Shown here: positions 41,178 to 49,486 of the stretch, in pieces
How positions within the stretch are numbered: position 1 is the stretch's first letter
How the letters are laid out: the number at the start of each line of letters is the position of its first letter
DNA from: Burkholderiales bacterium
Lineage (GTDB): Bacteria > Pseudomonadota > Gammaproteobacteria > Burkholderiales > Burkholderiaceae_C
Length of the DNA: 64,000 nt
Assembly (NCBI GenBank): GCA_025358485.1
Contig: JANYJJ010000140.1
Coordinates: 1 to 64,000, forward strand
Reading direction: 5' to 3'
Translations under genes and position numbers: made by a program
The notes under the pieces: model-generated
Database searches by the model: none
What the model saw: the letters and a program-made list of their open reading frames with translations, nothing else
Told to the model about the DNA's origin: nothing

Positions 41178-42185
41178 TCAACGACTGACTTTCAGCGCAT
41201 CGGGGTTGACGATGTGGGTCGGCGTGCCGTTGATGAAGTTCACGATGTTGTCAAACGCGGCGCTGAAGTAAAGCTCGTAACTCTCTTGCTCTACATAGCC
41301 AATGTGCGGCGTGCACACCGCGTTTTCCAGCCGCAGCAAAGGCTGGCCTTGCATGATGGGCTCGGTGTCAAACACGTCCACAGCAGCCAAGCCCGGACGG
41401 CCGCGGTTCAAGGCCGACACCAACGCGCCTTCTTCCACCAATTCAGCGCGCGATGTGTTCACGAGCAGCGCCGTGGGCTTCATGCGAGACAGCGCTTCCA
41501 GCGTGACGATGCCGCGCGTGGTGTCCGACAAGCGCAGGTGCAGGCTGAGCACGTCGCAAGCTTCAAAAAATGTTTCGCAATTTGGCGCGGCCAAGTGGCC
41601 ATCGGCGCGCGCTTTGGCGCGTGATGGTTCGCTGCCCCAAACAATCACGTGCATACCGAATGCCTTGCCAAAACCCGCCACCATTTGTCCAATTTTTCCG
41701 TAGCCCCAAATGCCCAGCGTTTTGCCTTTCAGCACCATGCCCAGGCCAAAATTGGGCGGCATCGAACCCGACTTCAAGCCCGACTGTTGCCACGCGCCGT
41801 GCTTGAGGTTGCCGATGTATTGCGGCAGTCGGCGCATCGCCGACATGATCAGCGCCCACGTCAATTCAGCCGGGGCCACCGGCGAGCCCACGCCTTCGGC
41901 CACCGCAATGCCCAAGCGCGTGCAGGCTTCGATGTCGATGTGCGCACCGGCCTTGCCGGTCTGCGAAATGAGCTTGAGCTTGGGCAGCTTTTCCAGCAAC
42001 TGACGCGGAAAGTGCGTGCGTTCGCGTATCAACACCAGCACCTCGGCATCGCGCAGGCGCACCGACAGTTGGCCTATGCCTTTGACGGTGTTGGTGAAGA
42101 CTTTCGCATTCAAAGATTCCATCAACGCAGCGCAGCGCAGCTTGCGAACGGCGTCTTGGTAGTCGTCAAGAATGATGATGTTCAC
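41178..42185 (-). CDS. D-2-hydroxyacid dehydrogenase family protein
   Basis: A 335-residue NAD-dependent dehydrogenase of the D-isomer specific 2-hydroxyacid family (PGDH-like). The NAD fold motif GKTLGIWGYGKIGQMVAGFG is near residues 155-175. The catalytic Arg/Glu/His set is seen in VNTSRAELVEEGAL, DVFDTEP and TPHIGYVEQESYE. The GTG at 42185 is taken as start because NIIILDDYQDAVRKL is the usual N-terminus; a longer form starting at 42272 is unlikely. It starts 10 bp upstream of the MFS gene, on the same strand. Substrate unknown. Confidence 0.85.
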   Translation of the reverse strand: MNIIILDDYQDAVRKLRCAALMESLNAKVFTNTVKGIGQLSVRLRDAEVLVLIRERTHFPRQLLEKLPKLKLISQTGKAGAHIDIEACTRLGIAVAEGVGSPVAPAELTWALIMSAMRRLPQYIGNLKHGAWQQSGLKSGSMPPNFGLGMVLKGKTLGIWGYGKIGQMVAGFGKAFGMHVIVWGSEPSRAKARADGHLAAPNCETFFEACDVLSLHLRLSDTTRGIVTLEALSRMKPTALLVNTSRAELVEEGALVSALNRGRPGLAAVDVFDTEPIMQGQPLLRLENAVCTPHIGYVEQESYELYFSAAFDNIVNFINGTPTHIVNPDALKVSR

Positions 42186-42308
42186 GGTGTTTGCGTACAG
42201 CCAAAAAAGTAGCCTGATTGTGCCCCCGTGCCGGAACAAAACCGTAAGCGGTAGCATCCTTGCGTCCGTCACCTGCTCGCTTCACACCACCCTCTTCAGG
42301 AGAAAAAT

Positions 42309-42818
42309 ATGCCCATCACCATGCACTCCGCCAGCGTCCCCGTTTTTGTGAAGATGCTGGGCAATGTGTCGGTTTGGCTCGACACCGCCGAGGCTCACGC
42401 CACTGCCAAAAAATTTGATGTGGCCGTGCTGCTGAGCAGCCGTTTGGCGCCCGACATGCTGCCGCTGACGCGACAAATCCAAATCGCTTGCGACTCCGCC
42501 AAGTTTGGTGTGGCGCGTTTGGCGGGCGGTGATGCGCCTAAGTTTGAAGACAACGAGACCACGGTCGCTCAGCTCAAGGCGCGTCTTGCCTCCACCATCG
42601 CGTATCTCCAATCGGTTCCAGCCTCGGCGGTTGATGGCACCGAAGACAAAGATGTCGAAGTGCCCACCCGCGCAGGCGAGCCCTTGAAGTTCAAAGGCGA
42701 GGCTTACTTGAAGCACTTCGTGTTGCCCAACTTGTTTTTCCACGTCACCACCGTGTATGCCTTGTTGCGACACAACGGTGTGGAATTGGGCAAGCGCGAT
42801 TTTTTGAACGCGAGCTGA
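42309..42818 (+). CDS. DUF1993 domain-containing protein
   Basis: A 169-residue protein of the DUF1993 family, a helical fold distantly like DinB/YfiT proteins. Conserved segments are FVKMLGNVSVWLDTAEAHA, LAPDMLPLTRQIQIACDSAK and YLKHFVLPNLFFHVTTVYAL, ending HNGVELGKRDFL. AGGAG precedes the ATG by about 7 bp. Function is not known. It lies on the plus strand, divergent from the dehydrogenase gene. Confidence 0.9.
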   Translation: MPITMHSASVPVFVKMLGNVSVWLDTAEAHATAKKFDVAVLLSSRLAPDMLPLTRQIQIACDSAKFGVARLAGGDAPKFEDNETTVAQLKARLASTIAYLQSVPASAVDGTEDKDVEVPTRAGEPLKFKGEAYLKHFVLPNLFFHVTTVYALLRHNGVELGKRDFLNAS

Positions 42819-42842
42819 AACTTCACTTTTTGACCCTGAGCC

Positions 42843-43616
42843 ATGTTCCAACGCCTGCGTGAAGACATCGCCTGCATCCTTGAGCGCGACCCGGCCGCGC
42901 GGTCTGCGTTTGAGGTGCTCACTTGCTACCCCGGCTTGCATGCCTTGCTCATGCACCGTTGGTCGCACGCGTGTTGGGTCAGCGGTTGGCACTGGCCTGC
43001 GCGCTTCATCTCGCACCTTGCGCGCTTCTTCACCGGCATCGAAATTCATCCCGGCGCAGTCATAGGCCGCGCCGTGTTCATCGATCACGGCATGGGCGTG
43101 GTGATCGGTGAGATGGCCGTCGTCGGTGACCGCTGCACCATCTATCAAGGCGTGACCTTGGGCGGCACCGCACTCATCAAAGGTGCCAAACGCCACCCGA
43201 CTTTGGAGGCAGGTGTGATCGTCGGCGCCAATGCGTGTGTGCTGGGCGGCTTCACGGTGGGCGAAGGCGCACGCGTGGGCTCGGGCGCGGTGGTCACCAA
43301 ACCCGTGCCACCAGGAGCCACGGCCGTGGGCAACCCGGCCCGCATCATTGCTGCTGAAACAGATGCCCTGCGCGAGGCCAGCGCCGCCAAGATGGGCTTC
43401 TCAGCCTACGGTGTGACGCAAGGCGATGACCCGGTCGCGCAGGCCATGAAAGGCCTCATCGACAACGCCTCAGACACGGCCCACCAGGTGGCTTTGTTGT
43501 GGGCCGCCATCGAGACCTTGCAAGGCCCGCGCAAAGCCGAAGGCGACTGCGTGCCGGGCGATGCGCAGAAGACAGATTGCTTTGATGCGGATCGGTTGAA
43601 TCGATTGATGAAGTGA
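42843..43616 (+). CDS. cysE: serine O-acetyltransferase
   Basis: A 257-residue left-handed beta-helix acyltransferase making O-acetylserine for cysteine synthesis. The N-terminal helical region (VLTCYPGLHALLMHRWSHA) is followed by hexapeptide repeats including GIEIHPGAVIGRAVFIDHGM, GVVIGEMAVVGDRCTIYQGV and TLGGTALIKGAKRHPTLEAG. It is of the EpsC/short CysE type. The C-terminal extension after residue 200 (PVAQAMKGLIDNASDTAHQV) is longer than in E. coli CysE. No strong ribosome-binding site is seen. Confidence 0.93.
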   Translation: MFQRLREDIACILERDPAARSAFEVLTCYPGLHALLMHRWSHACWVSGWHWPARFISHLARFFTGIEIHPGAVIGRAVFIDHGMGVVIGEMAVVGDRCTIYQGVTLGGTALIKGAKRHPTLEAGVIVGANACVLGGFTVGEGARVGSGAVVTKPVPPGATAVGNPARIIAAETDALREASAAKMGFSAYGVTQGDDPVAQAMKGLIDNASDTAHQVALLWAAIETLQGPRKAEGDCVPGDAQKTDCFDADRLNRLMK

Positions 43617-43650
43617 GCGGTTCACTTGATCCTCAGCCACCTTTCAACTG

Positions 43651-43683
43651 TTGCGTATATGCATTGGGTATGCATAATGATGT
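43651..43683 (+). promoter_or_regulatory. predicted promoter/operator of brnTA
   Basis: TTGCGT (43651-43656) and CATAAT (43673-43678) are separated by 16 bp and match a sigma-70 promoter. Two ATGCAT palindromes (TATGCATTGGGTATGCATA, 43659-43677) lie between and over the -10, a possible autoregulatory operator for BrnA. The -10 ends only 5 bp before the BrnT ATG, so the transcript may be leaderless. Confidence 0.5.
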
Positions 43684-43950
43684 ATGTCCATTGAGTTCGA
43701 CCCGATCAAAGCCAAATCAAACTTTCGCAAGCATGGCGTCGGTTTTGCTCATGCCGAGCAAGCGCTGCCAGATCCGATGGCTTTCACCGCTGAAGACCCA
43801 GACGCCGAAGGCGGGCGGAGATTCGTCACGTTGGGCGTAGATGCATTGGGTCGGATATTGGTCGTGATCCACACACAGCGTGACGAGCGGACACGCCGCA
43901 TTTCCGCTCGAAAAGCCAGCCGCAGAGAAGCGAGTCAATACCATGCGTGA
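43684..43950 (+). CDS. brnT: BrnT-family ribonuclease toxin
   Basis: An 88-residue toxin of the BrnT family, a RelE-fold-related RNase. It begins IEFDPIKAKSNFRKHGVGF and has DPDAEGGRRFVTLGVDALG, then RILVVIHTQRDERTRRISAR and KASRREASQYH. These are the typical BrnT order and end. It overlaps the brnA antitoxin start by 8 bp. The toxin lies upstream of the antitoxin, as in other BrnTA modules. No good ribosome-binding site is seen. Confidence 0.92.
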   Translation: MSIEFDPIKAKSNFRKHGVGFAHAEQALPDPMAFTAEDPDAEGGRRFVTLGVDALGRILVVIHTQRDERTRRISARKASRREASQYHA

Positions 43951-44218
43951 CGAGTACGATTTCAGCAAAGCGAAGCGAGGTGCGGTGACCCCGTCGCCGG
44001 GGAAAACTCGCATCACCATCATGCTCGACGACGACGTCATCGAACACTTCCGCGTGCAAGCCGAGGCTGAGGGCGTGGGTTATCAGACGGCAATCAACGC
44101 CTTGCTGCGCGGGGCCATGACAACGGCCTCGACGGCATCAATCACCAAGCGAGAGCCCAAAGCATTGACCGTCGCAACGCTGCGTCGGGTGCTGCGCGAA
44201 GAGCTTCAGTTGGGTTGA
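43943..44218 (+). CDS. brnA: BrnA-family antitoxin
   Basis: A 91-residue antitoxin with a ribbon-helix-helix-type DNA-binding fold. MRDEYDFSKAKRGAVTPSPG is the toxin-binding N-terminus; KTRITIMLDDDVIEHFRVQA and EGVGYQTAINALLRGAM form the RHH. BrnA binds BrnT and represses the operon. ATG 43943 overlaps brnT; a longer upstream in-frame start lies inside brnT and is rejected. The last 30 residues (KALTVATLRRVLREELQLG) extend past the core. Confidence 0.92.
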   Translation: MRDEYDFSKAKRGAVTPSPGKTRITIMLDDDVIEHFRVQAEAEGVGYQTAINALLRGAMTTASTASITKREPKALTVATLRRVLREELQLG

Positions 44219-44548
44219 GTCTCGCTGACGCTTTGGGCGGTAGCGGTGTTCGTATCGCCCAGCGCAGCACCCCGTCGTTGAGCCCGTCCTCCGCAAATTT
44301 ACGACCGAGCTGTTGATTTCCGGCTGAACGATTGCCGAAGAAAATCCGGTGTTCGGCTTCCCCTGGCGTTGCATGTTGGTGTCAGACGTTCGTTACAACA
44401 CTCAAAAGCGAGAACATTGGCCCGCATAGGGTTGAGTTGATTGATGCGCGTTCGATTCGCGGGGCAGCTTGCGATGCATGACCAACACTAAAAGTGGAGT
44501 GGCCGCGAGTAAAGGCAATGGAAAGCGCACGCCGAGGGCAGCTGGGGC
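44219..44548. other. 330-bp stretch with no recognised gene
   Basis: Downstream of brnA. No convincing reading frame on either strand and no clear terminator; integron attC cores were looked for and not found. Together with the next entry it forms the least gene-like region of the window and may be remnant or acquired DNA. Confidence 0.6.
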
Positions 44549-44878
44549 GTGGCTGGGAGTTCTGACAGGCTCATGCGGGAGATCGCTCAGGTCATCCCCG
44601 ACCTACTGATCGGCGATCGTCCCGTCATACTTCAGCCGATGAGCAACGGTGAGTACTTCACCGCTTTGCCAAGTGCGCCGCGCGTCGCGTACCGGGCATT
44701 CACTAAAGAGCGCATTGGGGACAGACTGCGGGAGATTTCTGATGACCAGCTTGTCACTGAGTTAAACCAATTCGCGGTCACGAGCGCCCGGCGGGCACCG
44801 TTTGCTTCTGAGCCGCACCACCCAACGATGGTGCAAAGCCTTTTGCGAACCAGCCAATGGCAGCTTGCGGATCAATAG
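44549..44878 (+). CDS. hypothetical protein, possible remnant
   Basis: A 109-residue frame starting at GTG 44549 (or ATG 44573). Segments such as AQVIPDLLIGDRPVILQPMS, SAPRVAYRAFTKERIGDRLR and DDQLVTELNQFAVTS look protein-like, with plausible helices. No family is recognised, no ribosome-binding site is visible and no neighbour supports it. It could be a real small gene or the end of a decayed one. Confidence 0.3.
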   Translation: MAGSSDRLMREIAQVIPDLLIGDRPVILQPMSNGEYFTALPSAPRVAYRAFTKERIGDRLREISDDQLVTELNQFAVTSARRAPFASEPHHPTMVQSLLRTSQWQLADQ

Positions 44879-44932
44879 CCAAAAAACCGCAAGTGGCGTG
44901 TGGGGCTATCGGATCCAAGCTGACAGTCATCA

Positions 44933-45814
44933 CTACCCTGACCGTGCAAGTCGCGACCGCAACACCCCCGTGGTTAACCCCGTCCCCAACAAAATCACCA
45001 GGCACCCAACACCCATGGCGGGTGTCAGCACTTCACCGAGGAACAAACGCCCCCACAGCACTGCAAACAGCGGCACCAAGAAGGTCACAGTGATGGCGTT
45101 GGACGGGCCGACGTTGGCGATGAGGCGGAAGAACATCAGGTAGGCCAGGCCGGTGCAGGCAAAGGCGAGCGCGGCAGCCATCAGCCACGCGCTTGACGAC
45201 GGGGGCTGTGATGGCCACAGCAGCACGGCTGGCACACACAAGAACAAGCTCGCACCGACCTGACTGCCGGCTGCCACGGCGAGCGGGGCCACACCGCTGA
45301 GGTGGCGCTTGGTGAAGTTCGCTGAAAAACCGTAGAGCATGGAGGCAGCCACACAGGCCAACACGGCCCACCCAGAACCACCGGGTTTGAAGCTGGCTTT
45401 GTCCCATGCGAGCCACGCCACACCGATGAAGCCAATCACCAAGCCTGCGATACGCACTGGGGTGAGTCGGTCTTTCAACCACCACCACGCGACGGCGGCC
45501 GCGAACAAGGGTGTTGCCGCGTTGAAGATGGCCATCAAGCCCGCGCTGATCGACAAGGCGGCGTAAGCGAAGCACACGAAGGGCAGGGCAGAGTTGGTGA
45601 CGCCCACCAAGAAGATGGGCCGCCAGTGTTGGCGCAGCACCGACCATTGGCCGCGCCACAGCAACAAGGGCAGCAGCAACAGCGACGCGCCGATCAAGCG
45701 AAGCGCCGACAAAACCACCGGGCCGAATTCGGTCGCGCCCATGCGCATGAGCAAAAACGAGCCGCCCCACAACATGGACAGCGACACCAGTTCGACGACG
45801 TCACGCGATCCCAT
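44933..45814 (-). CDS. EamA/DMT-superfamily transporter
   Basis: A 293-residue protein with ten membrane helices in two EamA repeats. It starts MGSRDVVELVSLSMLWGGSF, the usual start of drug/metabolite exporters. The first repeat ends near WWWLKDRLTPVRIAGLVIGF and the second near WGRLFLGEVLTPAMGVGCLV. ATG 45814 is used; GTG 45826 is equally possible. It follows ogt by 8-20 bp on the same strand, so it is probably cotranscribed with the alkylation-repair genes. Substrate unknown. Confidence 0.88.
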   Translation of the reverse strand: MGSRDVVELVSLSMLWGGSFLLMRMGATEFGPVVLSALRLIGASLLLLPLLLWRGQWSVLRQHWRPIFLVGVTNSALPFVCFAYAALSISAGLMAIFNAATPLFAAAVAWWWLKDRLTPVRIAGLVIGFIGVAWLAWDKASFKPGGSGWAVLACVAASMLYGFSANFTKRHLSGVAPLAVAAGSQVGASLFLCVPAVLLWPSQPPSSSAWLMAAALAFACTGLAYLMFFRLIANVGPSNAITVTFLVPLFAVLWGRLFLGEVLTPAMGVGCLVILLGTGLTTGVLRSRLARSG

Positions 45815-45834
45815 TCGGGCGTTCACGGTGGTTG

Positions 45835-46398
45835 TCAAAGCAGCTTCTCTTGAAAAGTCTCTTGCAACTTCGCTTGCAGCACGTCCTTCAACGCCACGCC
45901 TTCCAATGTCAACAACGCGCGCTTGCGATCCAAGCCGCCCGCGTAGCCGGTGAGTGAGCCGTCGCTGCCCATCACGCGGTGGCAGGGCACGATGATGGAC
46001 AGTGGGTTTTTGCCGACCGCTGCGCCCACCGCGCGCACGCCTTTCGGTGAATTCACCGCGCGTGCAATGTCGCCGTAGCTTTGCGTTGAGCCGGTCTCGA
46101 TTTTCAGCAGCGCGCGCCACACATTGCATTGAAATTCTGTGCCGTGCAGGTCGAGCTTCAGATCAAATTCTTGGCGCGTTCCGTTGAAGTATTCGGTGAG
46201 CTGCGCGGCCGCCTGCATCAGCACCGCGTCGTTGATTTTCTTTGGTGCAGTCAACGGGCCAGGGTGGTCTTTTTGACCTTCAAACCACGCACCCGCCAAG
46301 CCCTGCGCGGTGCGTGCCAAGAGCAGCGGGCCGAGTGGCGTGGCCAGCGTGGTTTGCGCCGTGGCCAAGGCGTGAACTGATTTGGTCGATGTGCTCAT
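45835..46398 (-). CDS. ogt: methylated-DNA-protein cysteine S-methyltransferase
   Basis: A 187-residue suicide repair protein that removes methyl from O6-methylguanine. The active-site motif IVPCHRVMGSDGSLTGYAGG has acceptor Cys139; upstream is TQSYGDIARAVNSPKGVRAV and the helix-turn-helix region. The N-terminal domain (SVHALATAQTTLATPLGPLL) is short, as in Ogt. ATG 46398 overlaps the upstream Ada-AlkA stop (ATGA); the longer extension upstream is inside that gene. Works with the fused Ada-AlkA protein in alkylation repair. Confidence 0.95.
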   Translation of the reverse strand: MSTSTKSVHALATAQTTLATPLGPLLLARTAQGLAGAWFEGQKDHPGPLTAPKKINDAVLMQAAAQLTEYFNGTRQEFDLKLDLHGTEFQCNVWRALLKIETGSTQSYGDIARAVNSPKGVRAVGAAVGKNPLSIIVPCHRVMGSDGSLTGYAGGLDRKRALLTLEGVALKDVLQAKLQETFQEKLL

Positions 46399-47948
46399 CT
46401 CTGATCCTTTGGTTCCACTTTTTCCAAGCTGTTCCACAAGTGCAGCACGGCGTAAGAACGCCATGGCTGCCAGCGCTGCGCAAAGGCGTCGGCCTCGCGT
46501 TGGTTGCTGGTGTTGAACAACTGCTTCATGGCCTTGAGCAAGGCCACGTCGTTGGGCAAAAAAATATCTGGCCAACTGAGTGCGCGCATGGCGATGTAGC
46601 TGGCCGTCCACGGGCCAATGCCGGGCAGTGCAACCAAGCTTGCAATCAAGTGGTCGGGCGTTTGGTCTGCGCTCAAACCAAGCGCCAACTCAGGCCACGC
46701 CTTGGCCAGCGCCAGGATGGCTCCGGCGCGGCTGCGGATGATGCCCAGTTCGGCAATGTGTTCTACGGGCACGTCATGCAGACTGTTTGGAGACGGGAAC
46801 GCGCGGTTGATGTCGGTCCACGGCGTGACCACTTCCGTGCCAAAGCGTTGCACAAAGCGGCTGGCCAAAGTGCGCGCACCGGCCACGGTGACTTGCTGGC
46901 CCAACACCGCGCGCACCGCCAGCTCGAAGCCGTCCAAGCTGCCGGGCAGACGCAGACCTGGGTCACCCGGCAAGTCTGCCAGTGCGGCATGGACGGTGTG
47001 CGGCGCGGCGTCCAAGTCCAACCAGCGGCGCGCTGCAGTGGCCACGGCCGCGCTGGCGTGCGCCCACTCAGATGAAAAACTCAAATGCACGCGGGCTTTG
47101 TCAGGCACAAATTCAGCAGCCATCCAAGCGGCTTGTTGTTGCGGTGCTGCGCCGATGGCGGCAGCGCGCACGCTGCGACGCACGCTCAAACCGTCCACCA
47201 CTTCCACGCCAGGAATGGCGCGCTGCGCGATGAATTTCAGCAGCCGCTGCACGTCGTAAGGGGCGCGATACGACAGCGTGATTTGCATAGACTGCGTGTT
47301 GGCGCTGGCGCGCTTGGGTGTGTCTTTTTTGACCTTACCCCGCAATCGGCTCGGGCTCATGCGGTAGTTCTCCACAAAGGCGGCGTTGAAGCGTCGCAGG
47401 CTGCGGTAGCCGCTGGCACTGGCCACTTGGGTGATGGGCAAACGGGTGTCGGTGAGCAGTTGTTTGGCCAACAACAAGCGCCGTGTTTGCAGGTATTGAA
47501 CGGGCGTGACGCCGTGCTCGGCTTGAAAAATGCGGCGCAAATGGCGGTCGCTCACTCCCAGCTTCAGGGCCATGTCTTGCAAGCGCGGTGTGTCGCCGCT
47601 GGCGGCCTGCGCATCCAGCGCTTGGGCGGCTTGGCGCGCCAAGGTGCGCGATGCGTCCATCACCGTCCACGGCAAGCTGTTGCCAGGTGCAATTTCAGGG
47701 CGGCACTTCAAACACGGCCGAAAGCGTTCAGCTTCGGCTTGTGCGGGCGTGAGAAAGAAGCGGCAGTTCTCAGGCTTGGGTGTGCGCACGCGGCAAATGG
47801 GGCGGCAGTAAATGCCGGTGGAGGTGACGCCTACAAACATGCGCCCGTCGAAGCGCGCGTCGCGGGCGAGCAGCACTTGGTAAGAGGCGGCGTGGTGAAC
47901 AGTCGTGAATTCAGCGGCGGTGTAGTCAAAAACTTCATGCGTCGTCAT
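46395..47948 (-). CDS. Ada-AlkA fusion: methyl-phosphotriester-responsive regulator plus 3-methyladenine glycosylase
   Basis: A 517-residue fusion. Residues 1-85 are the Ada zinc domain with Cys48, Cys52, Cys79 and Cys82, in GIYCRPICRV and RPCLKCRPE; Cys48 is the presumed methyl acceptor. Residues about 100-210 are an AraC-type helix-turn-helix (LGVSDRHLRRIFQAEHG, VASASGYRSLRRFNAAF). Residues about 225-510 are AlkA N-terminal and HhH-GPD glycosylase domains with LPGIGPWTASYIAMRA and FLPNDVALL. It both senses alkylation and excises alkylated bases. ATG 47948 is chosen. The Ogt part of classical Ada is encoded separately just downstream. Confidence 0.93.
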   Translation of the reverse strand: MTTHEVFDYTAAEFTTVHHAASYQVLLARDARFDGRMFVGVTSTGIYCRPICRVRTPKPENCRFFLTPAQAEAERFRPCLKCRPEIAPGNSLPWTVMDASRTLARQAAQALDAQAASGDTPRLQDMALKLGVSDRHLRRIFQAEHGVTPVQYLQTRRLLLAKQLLTDTRLPITQVASASGYRSLRRFNAAFVENYRMSPSRLRGKVKKDTPKRASANTQSMQITLSYRAPYDVQRLLKFIAQRAIPGVEVVDGLSVRRSVRAAAIGAAPQQQAAWMAAEFVPDKARVHLSFSSEWAHASAAVATAARRWLDLDAAPHTVHAALADLPGDPGLRLPGSLDGFELAVRAVLGQQVTVAGARTLASRFVQRFGTEVVTPWTDINRAFPSPNSLHDVPVEHIAELGIIRSRAGAILALAKAWPELALGLSADQTPDHLIASLVALPGIGPWTASYIAMRALSWPDIFLPNDVALLKAMKQLFNTSNQREADAFAQRWQPWRSYAVLHLWNSLEKVEPKDQR

Positions 47949-48088
47949 GGCGCGATTATCTGGTCTGGCTTGCAAAAAACCCGCCGTTTTCGGACACGTT
48001 GATTTGCGACCGCACTGGCCGTTTTTTCACTCGAAGTTCAGCCATGACGCCTCTCTACAATCCGCCAACTCTTATGAAAGCGGCTCCC

Positions 48089-49480
48089 ATGAAAGTCATC
48101 GCGTCCAACTTCAAGGCTTACGACATTCGCGGCATCGTGGGCACCACGATTGACGAAGTTTTTGCTGAGCATTTGGGCCGCGCGTTTGGCTCAGAAGCGA
48201 TCAAAGCGGGTGAGCGTGCGGTGGCCGTGGGCCGCGATGGCCGGGTCTCTGGCCCGAGCTTGGTGGCGGCGTTGGTACGCGGCTTGGTGTCCACCGGTTT
48301 GGACGTGGTGGATCTGGGTGCAGTGACCACGCCCATGCTGTACTACGTGGCCGCCACACGCGGTCGGCGCGGTTGCAAAAGCGGCATCATGGTCACGGGC
48401 AGTCACAACCCCAAGGACTACAACGGCTTCAAGATGGTGTTGGCCGGTGCCGCAATTTATGGTGACGCCATTCAGGCGCTGCGTCTGCGCATGGAGGCCG
48501 AAGACTACGTCCAATCCAAAGGCCGTTCCGCGTCGATGAACGTGGTGCCTGAGTACAGCGCGCGCATCACCAACGACTGCAAATTGAAGCGCCCGATGAA
48601 GATCGTGGTGGACTCGGGCAACGGCATTCCAGGTGCGTCAGCGCCGGGTATTTTGCGGGCCTTGGGCTGCGAAGTGACCGAGCTGTATTCCGAGGTCGAC
48701 GGTGATTTTCCCAACCACCACCCTGACCCGAGCAAGCCCGAAAACTTGGCCGATTTGATCAAGGCGGTGAAGAACTCCGACGCCGAAATCGGCTTGGCAT
48801 TCGACGGCGACGGCGACCGTTTGGGCGTGGTCACCAAAGACGGCCAAATCATCTACCCTGACCGCCAGCTCATGCTGTTTGCGACCGACATCCTCAAGCG
48901 CAACCCCGGCGCCACGGTGATTTACGACGTGAAGTGCACGCAGCGCTTGGCCCCGGTCATACGCAAAGCAGGCGGCAAACCGCTGATGTGGAAAACCGGT
49001 CATTCGTTGGTGAAAGCCAAGATGAAGCAAGTGAAATCGCCCATCGCTGGCGAGATGAGCGGCCACATTTTCTTTGGCGAACGTTGGTACAGCTTTGACG
49101 ACGCCACCTACACGGCGGCGCGTTTGCTTGAAATTTTGAGCCGCTCGAAAGACCCGAGCAAAGTGCTCAACGCGCTGCCCACCAGCTTCAACACACCCGA
49201 GTTGAACGTGCCCTGCGCCGAGGGCGAGGCCAAAGAATTGGTGACGAAATTGCTGGCCACCGCCAAGTTTCCGGGCGCGCTTGAAATCATCACCATCGAC
49301 GGCCTGCGCGCCGAGTACAAAGACGGCTTTGGCTTGATGAGGTCAAGCAACACCACGCCGGTGTTGGTGATGCGCTTTGAAGGCCACACCCAGGCCGCGC
49401 TGCACCGCATCGAACGCGACTTCATGGCCGCGCTGCGGGCTGTGAAACCCGATGCACAAATCACGGCCTCTGCACATTGA
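48089..49480 (+). CDS. phosphomannomutase/phosphoglucomutase
   Basis: A 463-residue alpha-D-phosphohexomutase interconverting hexose-6- and hexose-1-phosphates for LPS or exopolysaccharide sugar nucleotides. The phosphoserine loop TGSHNPKDYNG (Ser105), the metal loop LAFDGDGDRLG and the sugar loop GEMSGHIFFGE are intact; the C-terminal phosphate loop is MRSSNTTPVLVMRFEG. It resembles AlgC-type bifunctional enzymes. Starts at 48044, 48074 or 48089 are in frame; 48089 gives the usual MKVIASNFKAYDIRG and lies behind a TACAAT -10-like box (48056-48061). Confidence 0.92.
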   Translation: MKVIASNFKAYDIRGIVGTTIDEVFAEHLGRAFGSEAIKAGERAVAVGRDGRVSGPSLVAALVRGLVSTGLDVVDLGAVTTPMLYYVAATRGRRGCKSGIMVTGSHNPKDYNGFKMVLAGAAIYGDAIQALRLRMEAEDYVQSKGRSASMNVVPEYSARITNDCKLKRPMKIVVDSGNGIPGASAPGILRALGCEVTELYSEVDGDFPNHHPDPSKPENLADLIKAVKNSDAEIGLAFDGDGDRLGVVTKDGQIIYPDRQLMLFATDILKRNPGATVIYDVKCTQRLAPVIRKAGGKPLMWKTGHSLVKAKMKQVKSPIAGEMSGHIFFGERWYSFDDATYTAARLLEILSRSKDPSKVLNALPTSFNTPELNVPCAEGEAKELVTKLLATAKFPGALEIITIDGLRAEYKDGFGLMRSSNTTPVLVMRFEGHTQAALHRIERDFMAALRAVKPDAQITASAH

Positions 49481-49486
49481 ATTGCA

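Noticed and set aside
44219..44548. Integron attC site
   Set aside because: No GTTRRRY core pair or matching inverted arms could be found.
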